A stretch of 64,000 bases of DNA, taken from the NCBI RefSeq assembly GCF_030161395.1, contig NZ_BSST01000001.1, positions 4,216,001 to 4,280,000 of the forward strand, read 5' to 3'. Positions 9,558-17,627 of this stretch are shown piece after piece; positions within the stretch are counted from its first letter, which is position 1, and each line of letters begins with the position of its first letter. The position numbers and the translations under genes were made by a program. The notes under the pieces are model-generated. The model did no database searches. It was not told the DNA's origin and saw only the letters and a program-made list of their open reading frames with translations. This DNA is from Thalassotalea insulae (GTDB taxonomy: Bacteria > Pseudomonadota > Gammaproteobacteria > Enterobacterales > Alteromonadaceae).

Positions 9558-11027
9558 ATGGTCAAGGACAAGCGACGCCAGCTTATTGATAGTGTGGTCA
9601 CCATTAGCATTTTAGTTTTAACTATCGGCTATGGCTTAATTGTCAGGCCTGTTGTTTGGCAACAACCTCAGCTCCCCCTTGAAATTATATTTCTGCTCTC
9701 GGCCATTGCTAGCATTAGCTATTTACTTGCCATAGGCCATCAATGGTCACAAATTTTAGAACGTATTACAGCAAAATTAGCTCAAGCTTTGCCAACGTTA
9801 TTGATTTTGTTTGCCATAGGCCTTTTAATCGCTAGCTGGATGATTGCTGGCACTATCCCTTATTTAGTGTATTACGGATTAACCATTATCTCTGCTGAGC
9901 ACATCTATTTAGTCGCATTTATAACACCGGTATTTTTTTCATTGTGTACAGGTACTTCTTGGGGCTCGATAGCGACTATAGGTTTAGTATTGATCTCTGT
10001 TGCTAATGTCATTAACGCCGACTTAGCAATCACGACTGGTGCTATTGTCGGCGGAGCTTATTTTGGAGATAAACTCTCTCCGCTGTCAGACACTACTAAT
10101 ATCGCTGCAATAGCCGTTAATATCGATGTCTATCAACATATAGAGTCTATGCTGGTGACGACAGTGCCGTCCGCAGTACTTGCTTGTCTGGGGTTTGTTT
10201 TACTTGATGTCATTTATCCGGCTAACATTATCAACATCGCTAGCAGCGATTTACGCACGGTAGATATACTGACACAAACTCTTAACGGCATTGAGCAATT
10301 ATTTAGCCTAAATATCTTATTATTAATACCGCCAGTAATCGTATTAATCGGTGCAATAAGAAAAGTAGCGGCGCTACCGACCTTGATCTTATCTTCTATT
10401 GCCGCATGTATCTTAGCGCTAGTATTTCAAGAGGTAACGCTATCAGCGGTTTTTCAAACGCTTTACCAAGGGTTTGACATCAACATGTTGACCAATAGCT
10501 CGACGCAATTACCTGATCCGTTAGATGGTCTATTTAATCGCGGCGGGCTATATGCACTTAATACCCCGATCATTATTGTGATCTTAGTGTTTATCTATCT
10601 TGGCGCCCTTGATTGTATTAATGCCATTCCAACTGTTATTAATCATGTGCTAGATAAAATATCTTCACAAGCCGCACTCATTTCCACTACTTTGATCGCC
10701 TCAGGAGTAGTCAATGCATTAACCTCAAGTCAATACGCCAACAGTTTTGTTGTAGGGGAATCATTTAAGACTAAGTATGACCAATGCAAGCTACCGCGCA
10801 AAGTGCTTTCTCGCTCACTTGAAGACACAGGAACCATGATAGAAAGCCTGATCCCGTGGAGTACTACGTCGGTATTTGTCTATGCCTCACTCAACGTTGC
10901 GATTCAAGACTACTGGCGCTGGCAATTATTATCATTAATTAATATTGCCATAGCATTTCTCTTTGCCTGGTGCGGTATCGGATATTTTCAACAAACAACT
11001 AAAAAGGATGAGTTACCCAATGGATGA
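9558..11027 (+). CDS. NhaC-family Na+/H+ antiporter-like transporter (cluster 1)
   Basis: This 489-residue inner-membrane protein has about 11-12 hydrophobic segments. It carries the NhaC-family blocks GTSWGSIATIG and GAYFGDKLSPLSDTTN. It starts 3 bp after the GH97 stop and overlaps the next gene by 8 bp, so it is almost certainly co-transcribed and translationally coupled with them. NhaC relatives include true Na+/H+ antiporters, the malate/lactate exchanger MleN and MetT-type methionine transporters. In this context uptake of a metabolite, possibly an amino acid freed by the glycosidases, is as likely as sodium export. A paralogue with the same signature blocks is at 47617-49125. Confidence 0.85.
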   Translation: MVKDKRRQLIDSVVTISILVLTIGYGLIVRPVVWQQPQLPLEIIFLLSAIASISYLLAIGHQWSQILERITAKLAQALPTLLILFAIGLLIASWMIAGTIPYLVYYGLTIISAEHIYLVAFITPVFFSLCTGTSWGSIATIGLVLISVANVINADLAITTGAIVGGAYFGDKLSPLSDTTNIAAIAVNIDVYQHIESMLVTTVPSAVLACLGFVLLDVIYPANIINIASSDLRTVDILTQTLNGIEQLFSLNILLLIPPVIVLIGAIRKVAALPTLILSSIAACILALVFQEVTLSAVFQTLYQGFDINMLTNSSTQLPDPLDGLFNRGGLYALNTPIIIVILVFIYLGALDCINAIPTVINHVLDKISSQAALISTTLIASGVVNALTSSQYANSFVVGESFKTKYDQCKLPRKVLSRSLEDTGTMIESLIPWSTTSVFVYASLNVAIQDYWRWQLLSLINIAIAFLFAWCGIGYFQQTTKKDELPNG

Positions 11028-12207
11028 TACATTTCATAGCGACACACAAATGGTCAGCGATGTTCAGCAAAATACTGACAGCTTCGGTGCTGTTGTGCCT
11101 CCAATATACCAAAATTCATTGTTTACCTTTGATTCCTGGCAAGCGATTGAACACGCTTTTGAGGATAAAGTGAATAATCCTATCTATACCCGAGGCACTA
11201 ACCCTACGGTTCGCATGGCAGAACAAAAGCTGGCGCAACTTGCTCACGGAGAAACAGCTAAGCTATTTGCTTCGGGTATGGCTGCGGTTTCAGCGGCGAT
11301 GCTCCATTTTTTGAGCGCGGGAGATCACCTGATCACCTTAAAAAATACTTACGGCCCGTCAATAAGCCTGATCAATGATTTTCTAATCGCAAAATTTAAT
11401 ATCGAAGTGAGTTATGTTGACGGCACCGACGTTGAAGATTTTAAAAAGCATATTCGCCCCAACACTAAGTTAATTTATTTAGAAAGCCCTTCTTCTGTGG
11501 TCTTTAAATTACAGGATTTAGCTGCCATTGCTAAGCTTGCGAAAAAACATCAAATCGCAACCGCGATGGATAACACCTGGGCAACACCGTTATTTCAAAA
11601 ACCGTTATCCTTAGGCATAGATTTAGAAATTCATTCCTGTTCAAAATACTTAGGTGGCCATAGCGATATTATTGCCGGAGTATTAATTGGCAGTGAACAA
11701 CTCTTAAATGCCATACATTTCAGGGAATATGAATTACTGGGCGCAAAAATGGCGCCAATGGAAGCCTGGTTTCTACTTAGGAGTTTAAGAACATTATCAT
11801 TACGCATGGAAAAACATCAGCAAAATGCGCTAAAGGTTGCCAACTTCCTGCATCAGCATGATGGTATTGAAAAAGTTAACTACCCGGGATTAGTTAGTTT
11901 TCCACAATATAAATTAGCTAACAAACAAATGACTGGCTATAGCGGCTTAATGAGTTTTCAATTGAAAACTTGTACCCTCACTCAAGTCAAACTATTTGTT
12001 AATTCATTACAACTTTTTCAAATAGGCGTTAGCTGGGGCGGTCATGAAAGCTTAGTCTATGCCCCTGCTATCAGTGGGCTAAAAGAACAATCAGCAGAGC
12101 AATTTGAACAAATGGGCATATCTACCAGTGATATTCGAATTTCCGTTGGATTAGAAAATGTCGAAGACCTTATTGCCGATCTCGACAACGCATTGCAAGC
12201 CATCTAG
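11020..12207 (+). CDS. PLP-dependent Cys/Met-metabolism enzyme (cystathionine beta/gamma-lyase type)
   Basis: From the ATG at 11020 the protein is 395 residues. That start has AAGGA about 11 bases upstream, while an upstream ATG at 11008 abuts the same purine run. The fold-type I signature is clear: YTRGTNPTVRMAEQKLA, the FASGMAA phosphate loop, DNTWATP, and SCSKYLGGHSD with the PLP lysine at about 209. The active-site loop reads NTYGPS rather than the TYGCT of methionine gamma-lyases, so a cystathionine beta-lyase-like or other beta/gamma-elimination activity is more likely. The 8-bp overlap with the NhaC gene implies a shared job in degrading an imported amino acid. The substrate is unknown. 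Confidence 0.8.
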   Translation: MDDTFHSDTQMVSDVQQNTDSFGAVVPPIYQNSLFTFDSWQAIEHAFEDKVNNPIYTRGTNPTVRMAEQKLAQLAHGETAKLFASGMAAVSAAMLHFLSAGDHLITLKNTYGPSISLINDFLIAKFNIEVSYVDGTDVEDFKKHIRPNTKLIYLESPSSVVFKLQDLAAIAKLAKKHQIATAMDNTWATPLFQKPLSLGIDLEIHSCSKYLGGHSDIIAGVLIGSEQLLNAIHFREYELLGAKMAPMEAWFLLRSLRTLSLRMEKHQQNALKVANFLHQHDGIEKVNYPGLVSFPQYKLANKQMTGYSGLMSFQLKTCTLTQVKLFVNSLQLFQIGVSWGGHESLVYAPAISGLKEQSAEQFEQMGISTSDIRISVGLENVEDLIADLDNALQAI

Positions 12208-12370
12208 ATACACTTGATAGGTAAGATTTTGTTACGCGTTACCAATATTTTATTTTTATTACAGTTAACAATGAAAGAAATTAAAGAATTTCTATAAATT
12301 TTACAAACACTTGCTAATTTATGCCTATACTAAATAGCAGAATGTAAAAACAAGGTATTGGATTTTTCGA

Positions 12371-14578
12371 TTGAAATCCTTTTCTCGCTTTAGTTTTCGC
12401 CGTGGTTATTCAAAATCACTGTTACTTGTCTTCTGCCTGATATTACTGATATCTCTGGCGATGTTTTGGTATGTAAAAAAACTAAATCTTGATTTGGTTC
12501 GCTCAACAACCCAAAGCAGTGCAGCACAATACATTAACTTACTGACTGAATTTCGCACCCTATATTCCTCCGAAGTAGTCGCAACAGCAGCTCGTCAAGG
12601 ACTAGAAATCACTCATGACTATCACGATAAAACGGGTGCTATTCCCCTGCCCGCGACATTAAGCATGCTATTAATAGATAAGCTGAGCGAACATGGCGAT
12701 CAGGTAAAAGCAAAATTATACAGTGCATACCCTTTTCCATGGCGACAACAAACCGGCGGCCTAAACGGCGAATTTGAACGCCAAGCGTGGCAATCGTTTC
12801 AACAAACACCAAAGCAGGCATTTACCCAAATAGAAATGGTTAATGGTGTTTTAAGTTTACGTTATGCTGTCGCTGATGTTATGCGCCCCGCCTGTATCAG
12901 CTGTCATAACAGCCATCCAGATACACCGAAAAACGACTGGCAAGTTGGCGATATTCGTGGTGTTTTAGAAGTAATACAGCCGTTAGAACATGGTGTTAGT
13001 AAGGTCAACAATATCTTTTGGCAAATGGTAGGGTTAATAAGTGCGCTATTGTTATTTAGTGCCTTAGCGGTGTTGTTTATTTTAAGACAAATGCAACAAA
13101 GGCAAAGTCAGCTATCTGACTTAAATATGCAGCTCACCACGGAAATATCGGCGAAACAACAAGCAACCGAACAGCTGCAACTGGCAATGGACGAAGCTAT
13201 TGCGGCCAATAAATCAAAATCAGCGTTTCTTGCCAACATTTCTCATGAGATCAGAACACCGATGAACGCTATCTTAGGTTATACCCAGATATTACAAAGA
13301 GACACTGATTTATCCGGCGATCAACAACATTCATTGTCCGTGATTGAACATTCTGGCGAACATTTACTGGGGATTATTAACGATGTCTTAGATCTATCAA
13401 AAATTGAAGCCAATGCCGTCACTTTAAATAAGCAGGTGTTTGATCTGGAATTAATGTTTATCACGCTCAGTGATATGTTCAGACTAAAGGCGCAACAAAA
13501 ACAACTGGAATGGCAAACCGTTAATAACATTGCCAGTCAAAAACTGTCAGTATTAGGTGATCAAGGCAAACTTAGGCAAGTATTAATTAACCTTATTGGT
13601 AATGCGATTAAATTTACCGATAATGGACAAGTTTGCTTTACCCTAACCCCTCAAGCTAATAATTATTTTCATTTTGAAATTGCCGACACTGGCCCAGGAA
13701 TTGCGCCAGAGTATCAGCAAAAGATCTTTAATGCGTTTAATCAAGGCAATCTTCAAGAAGGACTTGGCGGTACAGGGTTAGGCTTAACCATATCGAAAAA
13801 ATACCTTTCATTAATGGCTTGTGACCTGCACTTAGAGTCTGAATTAGCACAAGGGGCAAAATTTTATTTTGATATTCAACTTCCCGTGGTTGAGGCTGAA
13901 CTGGGCGCTAACGACGATTGGCAAGTAAAACAACTAAGAGCGGATCAAAGTAAAAGTATCTTGGTGGTCGATGATATTGAAGTTAACCGTATCATACTGA
14001 CCCGTATGTTATCGGATGTCGGTTTTACCGTTTATCAAGCTGAGCATGGTCAAACCGCTCTTAACCTGATGTCGCAACATAAAATAGATCTAGTCTTTAC
14101 CGATATGATGATGCCAGAAATGGCTGGGGATCAATTATTAAAGCAAATTATCACTAATTACCCGGATGTATTAGTAGTAGCCGTTTCAGCATCTAGTATG
14201 CATTTTGACGAAGAATATTTTGTCGACCTAGGCTTTAATGGCTTTATTGCAAAACCATTTCATTTTGAAGATGTTTACCAAACACTTAAACAACTGCTTC
14301 ATATTGAATACGACTATCAAAATAAAGTAGGTTCTTTGCAAGCTAATAGCGATTTAATTCATTTACATGAATTAGCTCAATATTGCCAGCCACAAATGAA
14401 AACACTATTGCAATATTGCCAGCTCTATCAAATTACAGAAATTGAGCAATTCTTGACATCTTTAAAGGAGGAAAAACCAGAGCTATCCCCGTTAGTTCAA
14501 TATTTAAGCGAATTTGTCTATAGTTATGATATGGATGCAATGCTGGAATTTCTACAGAGTGTAATGGACGATGGATGA
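12371..14578 (+). CDS. Hybrid sensor histidine kinase with Tll0287-like (DUF3365) heme-type sensor
   Basis: This is 735 residues from a TTG start with only a weak AAGG upstream. One membrane helix (about 18-37) leads to a periplasmic DUF3365/Tll0287-like domain (about 45-205) that carries a c-type heme motif CISCH (Cys175, Cys178, His179). A second helix (about 217-238) leads to a HisKA domain with His292 in the SHEIRTPMN box. An HATPase domain (GTGLGL) and a receiver with Asp578 follow. The C-terminal 90 residues have no clear domain. It overlaps the next gene by 8 bp, so the two form a pair. Redox or gas sensing by a covalently bound heme is the likely input, by family analogy. Confidence 0.85.
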   Translation: MKSFSRFSFRRGYSKSLLLVFCLILLISLAMFWYVKKLNLDLVRSTTQSSAAQYINLLTEFRTLYSSEVVATAARQGLEITHDYHDKTGAIPLPATLSMLLIDKLSEHGDQVKAKLYSAYPFPWRQQTGGLNGEFERQAWQSFQQTPKQAFTQIEMVNGVLSLRYAVADVMRPACISCHNSHPDTPKNDWQVGDIRGVLEVIQPLEHGVSKVNNIFWQMVGLISALLLFSALAVLFILRQMQQRQSQLSDLNMQLTTEISAKQQATEQLQLAMDEAIAANKSKSAFLANISHEIRTPMNAILGYTQILQRDTDLSGDQQHSLSVIEHSGEHLLGIINDVLDLSKIEANAVTLNKQVFDLELMFITLSDMFRLKAQQKQLEWQTVNNIASQKLSVLGDQGKLRQVLINLIGNAIKFTDNGQVCFTLTPQANNYFHFEIADTGPGIAPEYQQKIFNAFNQGNLQEGLGGTGLGLTISKKYLSLMACDLHLESELAQGAKFYFDIQLPVVEAELGANDDWQVKQLRADQSKSILVVDDIEVNRIILTRMLSDVGFTVYQAEHGQTALNLMSQHKIDLVFTDMMMPEMAGDQLLKQIITNYPDVLVVAVSASSMHFDEEYFVDLGFNGFIAKPFHFEDVYQTLKQLLHIEYDYQNKVGSLQANSDLIHLHELAQYCQPQMKTLLQYCQLYQITEIEQFLTSLKEEKPELSPLVQYLSEFVYSYDMDAMLEFLQSVMDDG

Positions 14579-15722
14579 GCATCAAACACTATTAATCGTT
14601 GACGATAATCCAACCAATATAGATTTGTTACGCCGTTATTTAGAGCAACAGGGCTATCGTATTTCTGCAGTCACCAGTGGAGAAACCGCGCTTAAATTAG
14701 CAGCCAATTTAAAACCTGATTTAATCTTGTTAGATGTACTCATGCCAGGTATCGATGGTTTTGAAACTTGCAGTCAACTAAAGGCTTCCTCAGCCACTCA
14801 AGATATACCCATTATATTTGTTACCGCAAAAGTTGCTCCTGAAGATTTACGTAAAGGTTTTTCTGTCGGCGGAGCTGACTATATTACAAAGCCAGTAGAA
14901 CGAGAGGTATTACTTGCCAGAGTCGGTCATCAGCTCAGCATTAGTAAAAAGCGCCTACTTGAGCAAGAGTTATTAGAACAGAATCGGGCAATGGCCGCGC
15001 TTGGTGAAATGGTCGCCAGTATCACCCATGAAGTATCAACGCCACTCGGTAATTTGAAGCTATCGGTTAGCATGTTGAAAGATAATCTTGAACTAATAGA
15101 ACAGCACCTCGAACAAGGCAATTTAAAAAAACAAGAATTACTCGATTTTATTCATGAACACAAAAGTATTATTGAGCTCTGTGACAGAAACAGCATTCGA
15201 GCGGATCAGTTAATGACAAGTTTTAAAAATATTGCTGTTGGCCAGTGTAATTTAACGCTCGATAAATTCAACTTAAAAACCTTGCTTAACGATATCGTCC
15301 TGACCTTGCACCCTAAAATCAAAAGAACAGCCCATCAGGTTAACGTAAACCTAACTGAGCCTATTTACATCTACAGTTACAGTGGCACTATTTCTCAGGT
15401 GATCACCAATTTAATTAATAATGCCCTAATGCATGCCTTTAATGAAAATGATCAAGGCGTCGTCGATATAGACGTAACAGAGCAACAAGATAAAATCATT
15501 ATTAAGGTAACAGATAATGGCATGGGGATCCCAGCGGAGCAGCTGTCAAAAATATTCGATAAATTCTATACCACAAAAGCTAATAAAGGCGGTACTGGCC
15601 TCGGGCTTTATATCAGCAGAGGCTTAGTTGAGAATGAACTTAAAGGTGAAATAGCGATAACGTCAACACTTGGTCAGGGCACTAGCATTAGTTTGATCTT
15701 GCCAAGCACGTTAAACGATTAA
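14571..15722 (+). CDS. Response regulator-histidine kinase (REC-HisKA-HATPase)
   Basis: This 383-residue cytoplasmic protein has an N-terminal receiver (about 5-120) with the phospho-acceptor Asp55 in LILLDVLMPG. A short coiled segment precedes a HisKA-like dimerisation helix with His153 in the SITHEVSTPLGN box and an HATPase domain ending in GTGLGLYISRG. Having the receiver before the kinase lets an upstream kinase control its own phosphotransfer. The preceding gene, which overlaps it by 8 bp, is the obvious partner. No output DNA-binding domain is present, so the downstream target is not visible here. The strong terminator 20 bp past the stop ends the operon. Confidence 0.87.
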   Translation: MDEHQTLLIVDDNPTNIDLLRRYLEQQGYRISAVTSGETALKLAANLKPDLILLDVLMPGIDGFETCSQLKASSATQDIPIIFVTAKVAPEDLRKGFSVGGADYITKPVEREVLLARVGHQLSISKKRLLEQELLEQNRAMAALGEMVASITHEVSTPLGNLKLSVSMLKDNLELIEQHLEQGNLKKQELLDFIHEHKSIIELCDRNSIRADQLMTSFKNIAVGQCNLTLDKFNLKTLLNDIVLTLHPKIKRTAHQVNVNLTEPIYIYSYSGTISQVITNLINNALMHAFNENDQGVVDIDVTEQQDKIIIKVTDNGMGIPAEQLSKIFDKFYTTKANKGGTGLGLYISRGLVENELKGEIAITSTLGQGTSISLILPSTLND

Positions 15723-15741
15723 AAATAAAGATTGGAAATAA

Positions 15742-15772
15742 AAAAGCCGCTGATAATATCAGCGGCTTTTTT
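15742..15772. terminator. Bidirectional terminator between kinase operon and tRNA-Ser
   Basis: A 13-bp stem (AAAAGCCGCTGAT with ATCAGCGGCTTTT) and a 3-nt loop are flanked by A's on the left and T's on the right. It can end both the + strand kinase operon and the minus-strand tRNA transcript. Confidence 0.88.
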
Positions 15773-15780
15773 ACTAAATA

Positions 15781-15871
15781 TGGCGGTGAGATAGAGATTT
15801 GAACTCTAGAAGGGCTACAAACCCTTGCCGGTTTTCAAGACCGGTGCTTTCGACCACTCAGCCATCTCACC
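15781..15871 (-). tRNA. tRNA-Ser (anticodon UGA), second copy
   Basis: All 91 nt, including the encoded CCA, are identical to the tRNA-Ser at 1061-1151, in the same orientation. The long variable arm and anticodon loop CTTGAAA are the same. The terminator is different and the promoter elements are conserved, so this is a true second gene. Confidence 0.95.
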
Positions 15872-15906
15872 AGAGGTCATTAAGGCGTTGCCTTAAGACG
15901 AGGCGA

Positions 15907-15935
15907 ATATTAAAGTGAACGAAAACGCTTGTAAA
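15907..15935 (-). promoter_or_regulatory. Sigma70 promoter of second tRNA-Ser
   Basis: On the minus strand TTTACA (15930-15935) and TAATAT (15907-15912) are 17 bp apart and are followed by a G+C-rich discriminator, matching the first tRNA-Ser promoter. Confidence 0.8.
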
Positions 15936-16033
15936 GTATTAATTTTTCCTAAATGTACTGTTTGCTAATTTTATAACCACTTTGTTGCCTATTTAGTCAA
16001 TCAACGGGCTTTTTTTGTGATCGGGTATAAAAA

Positions 16034-17290
16034 TCATGCGACGCAACGAGACACGGCGGCCAAGATTTCTTCCCTAGTTGACGGTTTCATAATATAACCT
16101 TTTAAACCGTACGCCGCCCATTTACGGACTATTTCCTTATTCTTGTTACCGGTTAACGCAATCACTGGAATGTCTTTACCACCAGAAACATTTCGAATTT
16201 GTTTAGTGGCATTTAAACCATCAAGATTTGGCATAAATAAGTCCATTATGATCAGGTCATAATCGCTATCTTTTATTTTACGTATCGCTTTTAAACCATC
16301 ACTTACCTCATCAACGGTATATTTTTCTTTGCTAAGCACATTAACTAGCATATCGCGATAAAGTTGATTATCTTCAACAACCAAAATGCGGCCACTATCA
16401 TTATTTAACACCGCCTTTTTAATCGGATCTTGCAATATGCCTTTTTTACTCGCTTGCGGTTTATTTTCAACCTCATCAGCCTTTTCAGCATTACTTACAT
16501 TTTGATAGAGCGATTGATGATCTGCTCGTTTAGGTGTTGTCAATTCGACTGATGCTTTCGTATGCTTTTTCTGACTTTGTTGTTGATTAACCAATTGGCT
16601 GATCATACTACCTAAGTTAGATTTAATATCATTTTCTAAAGAGTTCAATAATGGTTTTAAATGTTCTTCTGTGATCCCTCTAAGGATCTCTTGGGGAGAA
16701 ACATCGACATTTTGTTGTGACTGTTCTATTTTTTCAGATACTTGCCTTATCTCTTCACGGCTGTTCTCTATTTGTTGCAACAGTTTGTTTTTGCATTGAC
16801 TGCTTTCTTCAATTAATTGATTAAACTCTTCATCAACCTGCTCTAACTGTTCTTCCTGAATGCCAGCGTAATCGGCACTGAGCTGAGTATTTTGAAGTGC
16901 ACTATGCACTATCATTTTTAAGCGGAATCTTTCATATAAAGGTTGATAAACAAAGTAATTGTCAAACAAACCTTTAATACAACACCTAAACGCTAAACCT
17001 GATTCTTTGTTATTACATAAAATGATGCTGTTATGTGGATAATTAACAATGCCACTCTCAACCAGTTCACCATAGACTTTGACGCTTTTCTCTACATTAT
17101 TTAGTGCTATTAGTAACACCCCTGGTTTTGTCATCGCGAGATACTTGGCACTTTTATCGTCAAATAATATGGTACGATATTCTTCAATCTGTTCAGCAAT
17201 GATATTCGCAGCGCCTGCAATGTTTTCTTCGTTATCCATAAGCATTACAACTTTGGGGTGACGACAAGCAATAGACATAGGTTTAGTCAT
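16034..17290 (-). CDS. Response regulator with degenerate N-terminal receiver-like domain and coiled coil
   Basis: This 418-residue protein has a canonical C-terminal receiver (about 302-418) with Asp350 in LIIMDLFMPNLDG and the usual Thr and Lys (ALTGN, GYIMKPS). The first 130 residues look like a receiver fold without an obvious phospho-acceptor. Between them lies a long hydrophilic, Gln/Glu-rich segment (about 140-290) with coiled-coil character. No output domain is present. It is the last gene of a three-gene unit (hybrid kinase, Hpt, regulator) joined by 8- and 11-bp overlaps, so it probably receives phosphate from the Hpt protein encoded just upstream. Confidence 0.82.
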   Translation of the reverse strand: MTKPMSIACRHPKVVMLMDNEENIAGAANIIAEQIEEYRTILFDDKSAKYLAMTKPGVLLIALNNVEKSVKVYGELVESGIVNYPHNSIILCNNKESGLAFRCCIKGLFDNYFVYQPLYERFRLKMIVHSALQNTQLSADYAGIQEEQLEQVDEEFNQLIEESSQCKNKLLQQIENSREEIRQVSEKIEQSQQNVDVSPQEILRGITEEHLKPLLNSLENDIKSNLGSMISQLVNQQQSQKKHTKASVELTTPKRADHQSLYQNVSNAEKADEVENKPQASKKGILQDPIKKAVLNNDSGRILVVEDNQLYRDMLVNVLSKEKYTVDEVSDGLKAIRKIKDSDYDLIIMDLFMPNLDGLNATKQIRNVSGGKDIPVIALTGNKNKEIVRKWAAYGLKGYIMKPSTREEILAAVSRCVA

Positions 17291-17627
17291 TATTCACCAC
17301 CTCCGCATACACTTGTTTAACCGCTTGATGAATTTCAATAATTTGCTGTTTACATTGCATTGAATCTTGATTAATAGCACAGTTTTCCAACTGTTGAAGA
17401 TGATCTGCCGTAATTTCGGCACCAATAGCGTTAGCTGAGGTTTTCAGGTAGTGCGCTGCTTCACTGATCTCTTTAAAGCGTTCTTGATTAAAATAGGCGG
17501 TAATCTCAGCAATTGAATCTTTTGCTTGCTTGAGAAATTCAATTTCAAATTTTCTCGCTGCCACTTGATCATCACCAATAAGGTTAATCATCACCTCTTT
17601 GTTCAATACCTGCTTCTTATTGTTCAT
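17283..17627 (-). CDS. Hpt-domain phosphotransfer protein
   Basis: A 114-residue stand-alone histidine phosphotransfer protein, predicted all-helical. The phospho-accepting His59 lies in EAAHYLKTSANAIGA, the classic Hpt motif. It overlaps the hybrid kinase gene before it by 11 bp and the regulator gene after it by 8 bp. It would shuttle phosphate from the receiver of the hybrid kinase to the downstream regulator. There are no other domains. Confidence 0.85.
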   Translation of the reverse strand: MNNKKQVLNKEVMINLIGDDQVAARKFEIEFLKQAKDSIAEITAYFNQERFKEISEAAHYLKTSANAIGAEITADHLQQLENCAINQDSMQCKQQIIEIHQAVKQVYAEVVNND

